From positions 83,164 to 147,163 of the forward strand of contig NZ_JAVALZ010000006.1 in assembly GCF_030730865.1 (NCBI RefSeq): a stretch of 64,000 nt of DNA, read 5' to 3'. Positions 19,077 to 28,146 of this stretch are shown here, in pieces. Source of the stretch: Uliginosibacterium sp. 31-16 (GTDB lineage Bacteria > Pseudomonadota > Gammaproteobacteria > Burkholderiales > Rhodocyclaceae). Every line of letters begins with the position of its first letter. Positions within the stretch are counted from its first letter, which is position 1. Both the position numbers and the translations under genes were made by a program. Below the pieces are notes generated by a model. It had not been told where the DNA came from. It saw only the letters and a program-made list of their open reading frames with translations, and made no database searches.

Positions 19077-19937
19077 CTTGTTTTCGCGACGTGCGCGCAG
19101 TTTGCGCCACAGCCGGCGCAGGGCCCAGATCACCCCGCCGCCGACCACGAACCAGGGCAGACCACCCGCCAGGAAGTACATCAGCCCGGCGAGGCTGGCG
19201 GCGAACGTGCGGCCCATGTTCTGCCAGGCCTCGCGCAGGGGCTCCCAGCTGCCGGGCCGGCTGAAGGAGGCGGGTGCGCGGAAATTGATGTCAAAGCTGA
19301 TTTTCTCCGTCACCGCCAGGGTGGCGCGCATCTGGCCTTCGGCCGAATCGATCTCGCCCTGCACGCGGGCCAGTTCGCGCTCCACTTCAAGCAACTCGCT
19401 GACTTTCGCGACATTACGACTCGCCACCAGCGTGCGCAGCCGGTCGCGCAGGGTTTTCTGATTGGCGAGACGCGCCTGGATGTCGACCACCTCGTTGGTC
19501 CGGTCGGTCTGACTCATCTGGTGCTGCGCCAGCTTGCCCAGTCCGCGCAAGGTATCGAGCAGCATGCCCGCCTGCGCCGACACGATGCGCAAGGACAGGT
19601 TGGCTCCGCCCATATCCCCATTCTGATTTTCGATGCCAGCCGACACCACTTCACAGGCTGGCAGCCTGCAGGCTTCCAGACGCTCGCGCCACACCGCCTC
19701 AAGCTTGTCCGCCGGCACTTCGAGCGTTACGTTATGGCGCAGCTCGATGTGGCGTGGCTGCGCATCCGCCACTGCCTCCATGGCTGCCGGTGCCATCGCC
19801 TTATCGGTCTCCGTCAGTACCGCACCCCGTTTCATCTCCGGCGCCGGCGCAGCAGCCAACATCGGAGCGGCCTCCTCTTTCCGGCCACAGGCCGTCAGGG
19901 CCAGTACCACCATGACCGCACACAAGCTCTTACGCAT
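19068..19937 (-). CDS. DUF4349-domain lipoprotein
   Basis: A 289-residue envelope protein. The signal has lipobox LTAC (Cys17), followed by an Ala/Pro-rich linker (to about 60). A DUF4349 domain follows with a long coiled-coil region (about 150-215: RTNEVVDIQARLANQKTLRDR, split by LLEVERELARVQGEI). A C-terminal membrane span (about 245-270) precedes a basic RRLWRKLRARR tail. A lipid anchor at one end and a transmembrane helix at the other would tie two membranes or two places together. The function is unknown. Confidence 0.85.
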   Translation of the reverse strand: MRKSLCAVMVVLALTACGRKEEAAPMLAAAPAPEMKRGAVLTETDKAMAPAAMEAVADAQPRHIELRHNVTLEVPADKLEAVWRERLEACRLPACEVVSAGIENQNGDMGGANLSLRIVSAQAGMLLDTLRGLGKLAQHQMSQTDRTNEVVDIQARLANQKTLRDRLRTLVASRNVAKVSELLEVERELARVQGEIDSAEGQMRATLAVTEKISFDINFRAPASFSRPGSWEPLREAWQNMGRTFAASLAGLMYFLAGGLPWFVVGGGVIWALRRLWRKLRARRENKAA

Positions 19938-20063
19938 TTCGTTCCCCTGAAAGTCAGTCGTGACACTGTAACGGACCGGACCGGCGTTACGGGTTAAGCC
20001 TCCCGATCAAGCACGCAGACCTCAACAACGAGCGTCTGGCCCCTGACGCTGTTGGCAACCTGG

Positions 20064-20765
20064 CTACTCAGCCAGTTCCGGAAGAAAACTCGTGTCCACG
20101 CTGTAACGCTTCGGGTTGGCAGGATCGATGAACACTCTCACGTGCTTCTGATGGATATGGGCTGCGGGATCAAACCACAGGTTTTCGCTGTAGAACACGT
20201 GCAGTTTCCCGGTCTGCGGGTTCAGCCATTGCGCCACCAGGCGCCAGGGATTCCGGCCATTGACCTCCAGATGGCCGATTTCTTCCACGCGCAGAAACTC
20301 GGCCTGAACAGCCTGTCCGCTTTCGCGCAAGTTGGCCGCCGACGAGCCGCTGCGCCATGCGGCAAACCAGATCCCCGCACCAATGGCAAAGAACAGCAGC
20401 CCAAGGCTACCCATGATAAGCACCACACCCCACAAGGCGAAGAAGCCGTTGATACTGGCTTTGTCAGGGTTTGCAGGATCATAGAGCACCTCGACATCCT
20501 CCCCCTGATCATACGAAGGCGGATTGCTGCCGGAACTGGAACGGAAGACATGCTCACGTCCATCAAGCGACTGGAAACCGATGATGGGGTAGTAAACATC
20601 GGAATCGTCACCCCGGGATATCTCCAGCTGAACCACGACACCGGGCACATGTTGTGCTCCGTTCACGAAACTCCGCGTACTGGCAAACCATAGCATCGCG
20701 ACAGCCAGAAGCAGAACACCGATGCCACCAAAAATGAACTGAAACAACCTGAGCGGATTATTCAT
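20064..20765 (-). CDS. DUF3592-domain membrane protein
   Basis: A 233-residue inner-membrane protein with membrane segments at about 8-28 and 108-135. Between and after them are two beta-rich repeats, each ending in a V-x-V-x-Y/I-DPANP motif (VEVLYDPANPDKAS and VRVFIDPANPKRYS), the signature of DUF3592 proteins. The tandem arrangement suggests an internal duplication. It is monocistronic. The 187 bases between it and the HAD gene show nothing recognisable. Confidence 0.85.
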   Translation of the reverse strand: MNNPLRLFQFIFGGIGVLLLAVAMLWFASTRSFVNGAQHVPGVVVQLEISRGDDSDVYYPIIGFQSLDGREHVFRSSSGSNPPSYDQGEDVEVLYDPANPDKASINGFFALWGVVLIMGSLGLLFFAIGAGIWFAAWRSGSSAANLRESGQAVQAEFLRVEEIGHLEVNGRNPWRLVAQWLNPQTGKLHVFYSENLWFDPAAHIHQKHVRVFIDPANPKRYSVDTSFLPELAE

Positions 20766-20952
20766 TCAGCACTCCCCCGATATTTTTTCCTGATCGCCGA
20801 CAACCGGAGCCCCCGGCATGCACAGCAACAGCATGGTCGCAGCCAATGCGTATGCCTGTTCCGGTGCAGCTTGAACCACCGCTACACGCAGCAACGAGTT
20901 CTCTCAGAAGAATCGTCGTGCAGATTCTAACGGGCAAGCACCCGATAACGCG

Positions 20953-21591
20953 CTAGCCCAGGGCGGAAACGAGTTCGCCCGGCTCGCTGAGCAAGTAACG
21001 CGGCCCTTCGGCCGACAGCTCGGCATGATCGCCAAAACCCCACAGCACGCCAGCAGCAGCGAGGCCATTGCGATGACCGGCAATCATATCCACATCCCGG
21101 TCGCCCACCATCACGCCACCTTGCGTGATCGTACCCGCCGTGATCAGGCCGGCGATCTGCTGCCACTTGTGGATGCCGATATCGCCACCGCTCACGAAGC
21201 GGAAGTACTGGCGCAGGCCGAAGAGTTCAAGAATCCGCTCGGCAAAATCCGCACGCTTGGAGGTACACAACGCCAGCGGCTTGCCCCTCGCATGCAGCGC
21301 GGCGAGCGCCTCTGGAATGCCTGCGTACAAGGTGTTTTCGGCGTAACCGATGTCGCCATAACGCTCACGGTATTTGGCGATCAGCTCGTGAATATGCGCG
21401 TCCGAGTCCGTGCCGGTCAGCACGCGGAAGCTCTGGTCAAGCGGCGGCCCGATGCAGGGTTTCAGATCGTCCAGCTCGCGCTCCGGATAACCGAAATGCG
21501 CCAGCGCGTAATTCAGCGAACGGCCGATGCCCTGCAGCGGATCGCTGAGGGTGCCGTCGAGGTCGAAGAGGATGAAATCGGGTTTCGTCAC
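20953..21591 (-). CDS. HAD-superfamily phosphatase (phosphoglycolate-phosphatase-like)
   Basis: A 212-residue HAD subfamily IA hydrolase. Motif I is FDLDGTLSDP (nucleophile Asp), with motif II near LCTSKR, the motif III Lys, and motif IV MVGDRDVDMIAG. A small helical cap has IGPPLDQSF. Close in type to Gph/PgmB-like phosphatases; the substrate is uncertain. Start GTG at 21591 is preferred (GGTGG seven bases upstream); a TTG at 21594 is also possible. It follows the DUF2971 gene by 22 bases and is likely co-transcribed with purM. Confidence 0.88.
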   Translation of the reverse strand: MTKPDFILFDLDGTLSDPLQGIGRSLNYALAHFGYPERELDDLKPCIGPPLDQSFRVLTGTDSDAHIHELIAKYRERYGDIGYAENTLYAGIPEALAALHARGKPLALCTSKRADFAERILELFGLRQYFRFVSGGDIGIHKWQQIAGLITAGTITQGGVMVGDRDVDMIAGHRNGLAAAGVLWGFGDHAELSAEGPRYLLSEPGELVSALG

Positions 21592-21613
21592 CAATCTGCC
21601 ACCGTTGATCTAG

Positions 21614-22408
21614 TCAGCACGAAACAAGCTTAAATTTGAATTGCCTGTCATCTAACTCGACTTTATGGAATGTGCAGGTTATCCCAGCATCCTTAACCCA
21701 AGCGCGAACATCGCTTTGCTTCGTATCTTCGCAGTTCAAACCGAAAACCACTCCCGTAAGCGTATCAACAGGAGCGGTATATAGCCCCGAGCCGACCAAC
21801 TTTACGTCAAGCCCCATCGCAGCCAGGACACTTCCGTCATTTTTAGCGTAGGACACTATCCGCCACTCTTTTTCGTAGTCCCAATACGTGGCCTTTGTGC
21901 ACGCGACCATTCGGTGCATCTCGGAATAATCCTGATTAGCCGTATCAACGAAGGGATACTGCTCTTGATATCGAACATCAAACGCAAGCTGAAAAAGCCA
22001 CTTTGATGTATCAAATTCAAGACACACCCCTCGGTGCATGTCTGCGTAATGAGCCCACATCAACGGAGAGTCAGGCAACTCAGACAAAGAGAGAAGTCCA
22101 ATCTCAGTCAGTTGGCCTCGCTGCAAAGGTGGCATACGCGCCATTTGCGCTGCCAATTGCACCCTCGCAGCAGGTTTGGCGCCGGGAACTCTTTTTTTTA
22201 CCAATTCCCCAATATGGGCTCGGGTGTTCGCCCCTTTAGACGAAAATCCCGAAAGAGGGCGGCACTCAAACGGATCATTCAGCTGCTGCGGTGAGGGAAA
22301 GTAATGTTCACCATGAAGAATGATCCGTTGAACAACGGGTTCTTTAGTTACTGGATCGATACTATCCAGCGACCGGTACCGATAAAGTCGTGGAGGAATA
22401 AGCTTCAC
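21614..22408 (-). CDS. DUF2971-domain protein, AT-richer than neighbours
   Basis: A 264-residue cytoplasmic protein with the DUF2971 pattern: LYRYRSL near the start, YFPSPQQLNDPFECR, MWAHYADMHRGVCLEFD, KATYWDYEKEWRIV, and a C-terminal GVVFGLNCE. The function is unknown; such genes are often accessory. A 60-base sample (21661-21720) is about 48% GC, while the flanking genes exceed 60%, which suggests acquisition. Start GTG 22408 is chosen (GGGG seven bases before); a TTG at 22426 overlaps purM. It sits 14 bases behind purM. Confidence 0.8.
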   Translation of the reverse strand: MKLIPPRLYRYRSLDSIDPVTKEPVVQRIILHGEHYFPSPQQLNDPFECRPLSGFSSKGANTRAHIGELVKKRVPGAKPAARVQLAAQMARMPPLQRGQLTEIGLLSLSELPDSPLMWAHYADMHRGVCLEFDTSKWLFQLAFDVRYQEQYPFVDTANQDYSEMHRMVACTKATYWDYEKEWRIVSYAKNDGSVLAAMGLDVKLVGSGLYTAPVDTLTGVVFGLNCEDTKQSDVRAWVKDAGITCTFHKVELDDRQFKFKLVSC

Positions 22409-22422
22409 GACTATCCCCTGAA

Positions 22423-23532
22423 TCAAGCCCGCAGATGAAGCTCGTCGGCTGCATACGTCAGATTCAGCGGCTCGATCACCACCTGCTTCGGACCGGCTTC
22501 GACGCGACCGGCCACCCAGGCCTTGATGCCCAGGCCATTGGCAATGCGCGCCACTTCTTCAGCCTGTTCGGCGGCAACGTAGAAGGCGAAGCCGGCGCCC
22601 ATGTTGAGGCTGCCGTAGGCTTCGCGGTCGTCGATGCCAGCGTGCTGCTGCATGAAGCTGAGCACCGGCGGCACGTCCGGCAGGGTGTGGATGCGGTAGG
22701 TGAATGAGCCGGGGTGGCGCATGATCTTGCGCCAGCCGTGGCCGGTGATGTTGGCCGAGTAGTGCGGAGTGACGCCGGCAGCGAACAGGGCTTCGGTGAC
22801 CGGCACGTAGAGCGTGGTCGGGTCCAGCAAGGCTTCGCCGTAACAGCGGCCGTCGGAGAGTTTGGTGGCATAGCCTTCCGGCAGACGCTCAACCAGCTTG
22901 CGCGCAAGGCTCACACCGTTGGCGTGGATGCCGGAGGAAGCGAGCAGCACGATGGCGTCACCGTCCTGCATCTTGTCGCCCAGCGTCAGGCGATCGCGCG
23001 AAGGAATCACGCCAACGCTGGATGCCGCCAGATCGATGCGCCCGGCTTCGACCACGCCTGCCAGTGCCGGCGTTTCACCGCCGCCCCAGCTGACCTTGCA
23101 CACGTCGCAGGCCTTCTGCCAGCCGGAGACCAGATCACGCATGCGCTGCTCGTCGGCAAACCATTCGCTGCCGCCCGCGGACCAGTAGGCATGCACCGAC
23201 AAGGGCGTGGCGCCGACGGTGATCAGGTCATTCACCGCCATGGCGATGGTGTCCTGAGCGATGGCGTCGTAATGCGTCTTGCCGGTAATCGGGCGCACCG
23301 CGTCGGCGACCAGCGCTTTGGTACCCAGGCATTCGGTGATCGAGGCGATCAGGGTGCCGCCGATGTCCATCACGTAGGCCGATTCGCCGCGCGAGGCGGG
23401 GATCTCGGTCACGCCATGACCGCCCAGATTCACGGCCGTAGCACTGGCGGCTTTCTGGGCAAGGATCTTGAGCGGGTCGATCTTCGTGTAATCGACGCCA
23501 GCAGCAGCGTAATCGAGAGGGGTCTGGGCCAT
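22423..23532 (-). CDS. PurM-like AIR synthetase (divergent phosphoribosylformylglycinamidine cyclo-ligase)
   Basis: A 369-residue PurM-fold protein beginning with the family-like MAQTPLDYAAAGVDYTK. The fold markers are present, but the usual SGTDGVGTK is SITECLGTK and GGETAEMPG is GGGETPALAG; the ending GLNxG-like SLNMGAGFAFYV is kept. It is therefore either a divergent purine-pathway cyclo-ligase (step 5) or a paralogue acting on another substrate. Its place beside hda, where many betaproteobacteria have purM, favours the first reading. Start 23532 was chosen over 23550 for homology. Confidence 0.8.
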   Translation of the reverse strand: MAQTPLDYAAAGVDYTKIDPLKILAQKAASATAVNLGGHGVTEIPASRGESAYVMDIGGTLIASITECLGTKALVADAVRPITGKTHYDAIAQDTIAMAVNDLITVGATPLSVHAYWSAGGSEWFADEQRMRDLVSGWQKACDVCKVSWGGGETPALAGVVEAGRIDLAASSVGVIPSRDRLTLGDKMQDGDAIVLLASSGIHANGVSLARKLVERLPEGYATKLSDGRCYGEALLDPTTLYVPVTEALFAAGVTPHYSANITGHGWRKIMRHPGSFTYRIHTLPDVPPVLSFMQQHAGIDDREAYGSLNMGAGFAFYVAAEQAEEVARIANGLGIKAWVAGRVEAGPKQVVIEPLNLTYAADELHLRA

Positions 23533-23795
23533 GTTGATGAACTCGGGCAATCGGGAAAGTGCGGCATTTTACCCGCTTGAGCGCCGGGATGCCCGTCAGT
23601 TATGGGGCGAATTGCCGCAGAGGCAGCGCAACAGCCCCTGGAGCATCTGTTGCGACGACACAACAGATGAAAAAAACACATGCCTCACTCCTGAAAATTC
23701 ACAAAACAAACTTTGTTACCGATATCATTCGGCAAAACAATAAAAGTTTCCGGTACCAAATGATTTATACAAACATTCTTGAGAGGAGATAACTC

Positions 23796-26441
23796 ATGAG
23801 TATTCTTTCCCGGTCCAGCGGCTTTACCGCTGCGATCTTGTTCAGTGCGCTGGCCCTGACGGGCTGCGGAGGCGGCAGCGGCGGTGGCAGCTCCGACAAT
23901 GGCACGACGAGCAGCAGCTCCAGCTCCAGCAGCTCCGGCTCGAGTTCGAGCAGTTCGAGTTCCAGCAGCTCCAGCGGAGGCGTCAGCCCGCAGAGTTGCC
24001 CCGCAACCAGCAGCACTTTGTATTTCTGCGACGACTTCCAGGCCGGAAATTCCGACAACTGGACGCTGACCCCCAACGGTAGCGATGCCGCGTTCGCCGT
24101 GGTGGATGCCACTGACGTGAATGGCGCGACGACCAAGGCTTTGCAGTACACGGCAGGGACGCTCAGCGTGAGCAGTTCCGTCACAAATGGCGTGGTGGCC
24201 TTGATGAAGGATGCCGTCTGGACATCCAAGGTCGGTACGAAGGGGGACTACTACGTGGAAATGCGGATTCAACCGCAGACGAACTCTACGACCGGCAACA
24301 AACAGCTGTTCATGATCGGGCGCTACCAGAACAACACCAACTGGAACCTGGGCGGCCTGAACGTGCAGAACAGCACCAGCAGCACCCAAGTGGAAGCTGG
24401 CTATGCATACAACGGCACTATTTCCCGTTCGTCGCAAACCAAAAAGGCCATCAGCAACGGCAACTGGTACACCGTCCGCATGGAAATCATTGGCAACGTG
24501 ACCACCATGTATCTGGATGGTGACACCATTGCCAGCTATACGGACAGCGCGACGGGTTTCACCTCCGGCAAGATCGGTCTGTTCACCTATAACAAATCCT
24601 TCCTGATTGATGACGTGAAGGTGGGCGATCCGAGCGTCAAGCCGACGCAACTGTCACTGAGCGCTGGCAACTCGTATACGGCCGAAGCTGGAGCCACCCC
24701 GCTGAGCGTGACCGTGACAGCCAAGAAAACAGACAGCTCTGCCGACACCTTCACGGTAACGTCCAGTAATAGCAATGTTGTGTCGGTGGCAACCAGTGGA
24801 ACCACGGTTACCCTGACTCCGGTTGCTACAGGGACAGCCACGATCAAGTTTGTCAGCGGTTCGGATGCCTCGGTAGTCAAGACCATCACGGCAACAATTC
24901 AGCCCGCCTACACGGACTCCACGACGACCTACACGCTCACCGGCAATGTGTTGCCGGCGGCCGGCGCAACGACCGTGTACCCGGAAGACAAGCTGCAGCT
25001 CACCTTCGATTCCGCTCCGACCTTGGGCTCCGCCGGCACGATCCGCATCTTCAAGACCAGCGACAATTCACTGGTCGACAAGATCCAGTTGAGTGGTGAA
25101 AACGACTCGATCGGCGTGACAGGTTCCACGGTACGGGGCGTGAACACCACTCCGATCCAGATCAACGGAAACACCGTCACGATCACCCCGCACAGCGGCA
25201 AACTGACCTACGGCACAAGCTACTACGTGGGCATTTCCGACACTGCCTTCACTGGCGCCACGCTGGCTGGCAAGACCTTTGCCGGGATCGGCAAGGCCGC
25301 TGGATGGGCCTTCACGACCAAGTCCGCTGGACCGGCGACGGGTCTGTCATCCGTGACCGTTGCCCCGCAAACGGATACGACGGCAGACTTCCACACCGTA
25401 CAGGCCGCGTTGAACTACTACATGGTGAACACCTCGGTCAGCAACCCGGTCATCAACGTGAAGAACGGTACGTACAACGAAATGCTGTACCTGTACAACC
25501 GTGCGAACGTGACGATCCTCGGCGAGAGCCGTGCCGGTGTGATCCTCCAGTACAACAACTACGAAACCCTGAACAGTGGTTCCGGGGCCGGTGCTGTGGG
25601 TGCGACATCAGGTGGCGGCCGTTCCGTACTCATGGTGGAAAACAGCGACATGTTCACGCTGGATACACTGACTCTGAAGAGCACGCACCTGCGCAGCAGC
25701 CTGTTCTCGAATCAGGCGGAGGCAATCTTCTTCAAGTCAGCATCGACATCAACCAGCGGCCATCGTCTGGTTGCGAAGAACGCCAATTTCTACAGCGAGC
25801 AGGACACGCTGCAACTGCAGGGCTACGCATGGTTCTACAACACCAAGGTCTCGGGCAACGTCGACTTCATCTGGGGCAACAACTACGTTTCCCTGTTTGA
25901 AGCCAGCACCATCGAGATGCTCGGTGACTCGCAATACCCATCTACCGTTTCCGGGTACGCGAACGGCACGGGTGGCTACATCCTGCAGGCCCGTACCTAC
26001 TCGGGAGGGAAAGGGTTCATCTTCGCAGGAAGCTCTTTGACCTATGCCGATGGCCCGGCAGGTGTTCATGTGGCGACAGGCAGCAATGCAGCGAGCTATC
26101 TGGCTCGTGCAGCGTCGGGCACCTGGGTCGACAACATTGCCTTCCTGAACTGCAAGATGGATACGCATATTGCAGCCCTGGGCTGGGCGTCGGGGGTGTC
26201 GGGCAACCCTGCACCGAACCCTGCCACGCCGACGGCGAGCACGGGATGGCGTGAGTACAACAGTATGGACATGTCCAGCGTTGCACTCTCGGTGAGTGGT
26301 CGTACCTCCAACAGCAAGCAGCTTACGAGCTCTGACGTTTCGGCTGCCGGTCTGGGGGACTTCACTGCGAGCGGAGCCTATCCGACCAATGCGGACCGTG
26401 CGACCATCTTCAGCGCAATCAGCTGGGCGCCCGTGCCGTAA
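23796..26441 (+). CDS. Secreted modular pectinesterase lipoprotein
   Basis: An 881-residue extracellular enzyme expected to remove methyl esters from pectin. Lipoprotein signal with Cys24 (LTGC); Gly/Ser linker, almost pure Ser from 39 to 60; a jelly-roll, LamG-like domain (about 75-280); a BIG2-like Ig domain (about 285-368); a second Ig-like domain (about 375-510); and a C-terminal right-handed beta-helix (about 515-881). Catalytic motifs are EQDTL (Asp670) and GNVDFIWG (Asp690), matching QDTL and DFIFG. GAGAGGAG precedes the start and a strong terminator follows. No other pectin gene is nearby. Confidence 0.9.
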   Translation: MSILSRSSGFTAAILFSALALTGCGGGSGGGSSDNGTTSSSSSSSSSGSSSSSSSSSSSSGGVSPQSCPATSSTLYFCDDFQAGNSDNWTLTPNGSDAAFAVVDATDVNGATTKALQYTAGTLSVSSSVTNGVVALMKDAVWTSKVGTKGDYYVEMRIQPQTNSTTGNKQLFMIGRYQNNTNWNLGGLNVQNSTSSTQVEAGYAYNGTISRSSQTKKAISNGNWYTVRMEIIGNVTTMYLDGDTIASYTDSATGFTSGKIGLFTYNKSFLIDDVKVGDPSVKPTQLSLSAGNSYTAEAGATPLSVTVTAKKTDSSADTFTVTSSNSNVVSVATSGTTVTLTPVATGTATIKFVSGSDASVVKTITATIQPAYTDSTTTYTLTGNVLPAAGATTVYPEDKLQLTFDSAPTLGSAGTIRIFKTSDNSLVDKIQLSGENDSIGVTGSTVRGVNTTPIQINGNTVTITPHSGKLTYGTSYYVGISDTAFTGATLAGKTFAGIGKAAGWAFTTKSAGPATGLSSVTVAPQTDTTADFHTVQAALNYYMVNTSVSNPVINVKNGTYNEMLYLYNRANVTILGESRAGVILQYNNYETLNSGSGAGAVGATSGGGRSVLMVENSDMFTLDTLTLKSTHLRSSLFSNQAEAIFFKSASTSTSGHRLVAKNANFYSEQDTLQLQGYAWFYNTKVSGNVDFIWGNNYVSLFEASTIEMLGDSQYPSTVSGYANGTGGYILQARTYSGGKGFIFAGSSLTYADGPAGVHVATGSNAASYLARAASGTWVDNIAFLNCKMDTHIAALGWASGVSGNPAPNPATPTASTGWREYNSMDMSSVALSVSGRTSNSKQLTSSDVSAAGLGDFTASGAYPTNADRATIFSAISWAPVP

Positions 26442-26466
26442 GCTTCGATCGTTGCAGGCAACACCA

Positions 26467-26496
26467 AAAGGATGGCTTCGGCCATCCTTTTTTTTT
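26467..26496 (+). terminator. Intrinsic terminator after the pectinesterase gene
   Basis: Ten-bp stem AAAGGATGGC/GCCATCCTTT with a stable TTCG tetraloop (26477-26480) and nine T residues. Confidence 0.93.
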
Positions 26497-26569
26497 GCCC
26501 GTGCTCGGCGGCATTTGAGAAGCCCGCCCCGCCCGGTAGAATCCGCACCTCGACCAGCACATCCAGACC

Positions 26570-27283
26570 ATGTCCGCCCCCTGCTCTCCTGCCCCGATGC
26601 ACCAGCTGACGCTCGACGTCCGCCCCGAAGTTCCAGCTACGCTGGACAACTTCGTCGTGGGCGAGAACGCCGCGTTGCTGGCCGCCTTACGTCGCCAGAT
26701 TGCAGCACGCGACGGCAGCTGGCTCTACATCTGGGGTGCTCCGGGAACCGGGCGCACCCACCTTCTTCAGGCAGCCATCGCGGAGAGCCGCGCCAGTGGC
26801 CGTCCTTCAGCCCGCCTGCCCGCAGATCAAGGCGGGATGCTGCAGATGGAGCCAGACCTGCTGGTGGCGCTGGACGATATAGACCAACTCGACGCCGACG
26901 GTCAGGCGCTACTCTTCCGTGCGCTGATCCAGGCCCGCGAAGCCGCCGGCAGCCTGATCCTTGCCGGCAATGCCCCCCCCCAGCATCTGGTGCTGCGCGA
27001 AGACGTGCGCACGCGCATTGGCCAGGCCCTGATCTTTGAAATCCAGCCACTGGATGATGACGCCAAGGGCGTACTCCTGATCCAGCACGCCGTGGCGCGC
27101 GGCATTGCGCTGGACGCCGACATCGTCGAATACCTGCTGCGCCATGGCCGCCGCGATGCGCACTGGCTGATGGGTGTGCTCGACGAACTGGACGACGCCT
27201 CACTCACGCAATCCCGCCCGGTCACACTGCCACTGCTGCGCGAGATCCTGCGTGATGAATGCGAGCCAGGGTTACCGTTTTGA
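26570..27283 (+). CDS. hda: DnaA regulatory inactivator Hda-like protein
   Basis: A 237-residue AAA+ protein homologous to the DnaA core. With the sliding clamp, Hda stimulates ATP hydrolysis by DnaA to limit re-initiation. The clamp-binding peptide HQLTLDV is near the N-terminus, then LDNFVVGENA, an altered Walker A WGAPGTGRTHLL (Arg in place of the Lys), Walker B LLVALDDIDQL and a sensor region TRIGQALIFEI. A second ATG at 26597 starting MHQLTLDV is equally plausible; neither has a good ribosome-binding site. The next genes follow the betaproteobacterial order. Confidence 0.9.
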   Translation: MSAPCSPAPMHQLTLDVRPEVPATLDNFVVGENAALLAALRRQIAARDGSWLYIWGAPGTGRTHLLQAAIAESRASGRPSARLPADQGGMLQMEPDLLVALDDIDQLDADGQALLFRALIQAREAAGSLILAGNAPPQHLVLREDVRTRIGQALIFEIQPLDDDAKGVLLIQHAVARGIALDADIVEYLLRHGRRDAHWLMGVLDELDDASLTQSRPVTLPLLREILRDECEPGLPF

Positions 27284-27364
27284 GTCACGGGCAGGTGACG
27301 CGTAAAGTCGCCATGCCCCCATCTTGTCACCTATTACCGATCACCTATCACTCCCCGTAAAACA

Positions 27365-28075
27365 ATGAACCTCGCTCTCTTTGATCTCGACAACACGCTG
27401 CTCGACGGCGACTCCGACCACGCTTGGGGTCAGTTTCTGTGCGACAAGGGAGTCGTCGACGCCGCTGAATTCAAGGCGCGCAACGACGCCTTCTACGAGC
27501 AGTACAAGGCTGGCACGCTGAACATCAGCACCTTCCTGGATTTCGTGCTGGCCCCGCTGGCCAGCCGTTCGCGCGAGGAGCTGATGACGCTGCACGACGA
27601 GTTCATGAACGACGTGGTGTTCAATATGGTCAATCCACTGGGGCAAGCGCTGGTGCGCTGGCACGTGGAGCAAGGCGACCTGTGCGCCATCGTGACCGCC
27701 ACCAATGCTTTCGTGACCGAGCGCATCGTGCGCTACCACTTCCACGTGCCGCACCTGATCGCCACCGTGCCGGCCCTTGAAAACGGCCGCTTCACCGGCA
27801 AGGCGCGTGGGGTTCCGGCATTCCGCGAAGGCAAGGTCGAACGCGTGAACGCCTGGCTGGAATCCATGGCAATGGATCTGTCCAGCTTCGACAAGACCTG
27901 GTTCTACAGCGACTCGGCCAACGACATTCCGCTGCTCGAAAAGGTCAGCGACCCGGTTGCCGTCGATCCCTGCGTAGCCCTGCGCCTGCGCGCCGAAACC
28001 CTGGGCTGGCCGATCATCAGCCTGCGTGACCGCGACGAGGACGGCGCGGGCAGCGGCATCATCCTGCAGGCCTGA
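27365..28075 (+). CDS. HAD-IB family phosphatase (SerB/CicA-like)
   Basis: A 236-residue phosphatase. Motif I FDLDNTLLDGDSD carries the nucleophile Asp and acid-base Asp. Motif II is VTATNAF. Motif III/IV, with Lys of EGKVERV and YSDSANDIPLLE, is typical of the phosphoserine-phosphatase branch. The substrate is unproven. It lies downstream of hda, as in many betaproteobacteria. The 81-base leader has the octamer TCACCTAT twice (near 27325-27350). Confidence 0.9.
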   Translation: MNLALFDLDNTLLDGDSDHAWGQFLCDKGVVDAAEFKARNDAFYEQYKAGTLNISTFLDFVLAPLASRSREELMTLHDEFMNDVVFNMVNPLGQALVRWHVEQGDLCAIVTATNAFVTERIVRYHFHVPHLIATVPALENGRFTGKARGVPAFREGKVERVNAWLESMAMDLSSFDKTWFYSDSANDIPLLEKVSDPVAVDPCVALRLRAETLGWPIISLRDRDEDGAGSGIILQA

Positions 28076-28088
28076 TCGGGCAGCTCCC

Positions 28089-28116
28089 TGCTGCCAGTTC
28101 ACCGGAACTGGCAGCA
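28089..28116. other. Perfect 12-bp hairpin between HAD and DUF6394 genes
   Basis: TGCTGCCAGTTC, loop ACCG (28101-28104), then the exact complement. There is no T-tract, so it is either a weak terminator or an RNA processing/stability element. Confidence 0.45.
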
Positions 28117-28146
28117 TGCCGGAAAACCAAACAGGAAATCGCCAGC

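Noticed and set aside
23705..23717. KdgR-like operator before the pectinesterase
   Set aside because: Only a short AT-rich palindrome agrees; the flanks do not match the remembered KdgR consensus, so it is kept only as an unnamed palindrome.
23910..23980. Serine-codon tandem tract as a phase-variable microsatellite
   Set aside because: AGC/TCC/TCG/AGT codons are mixed, so there is no uniform repeat unit for slippage; it is a protein linker.
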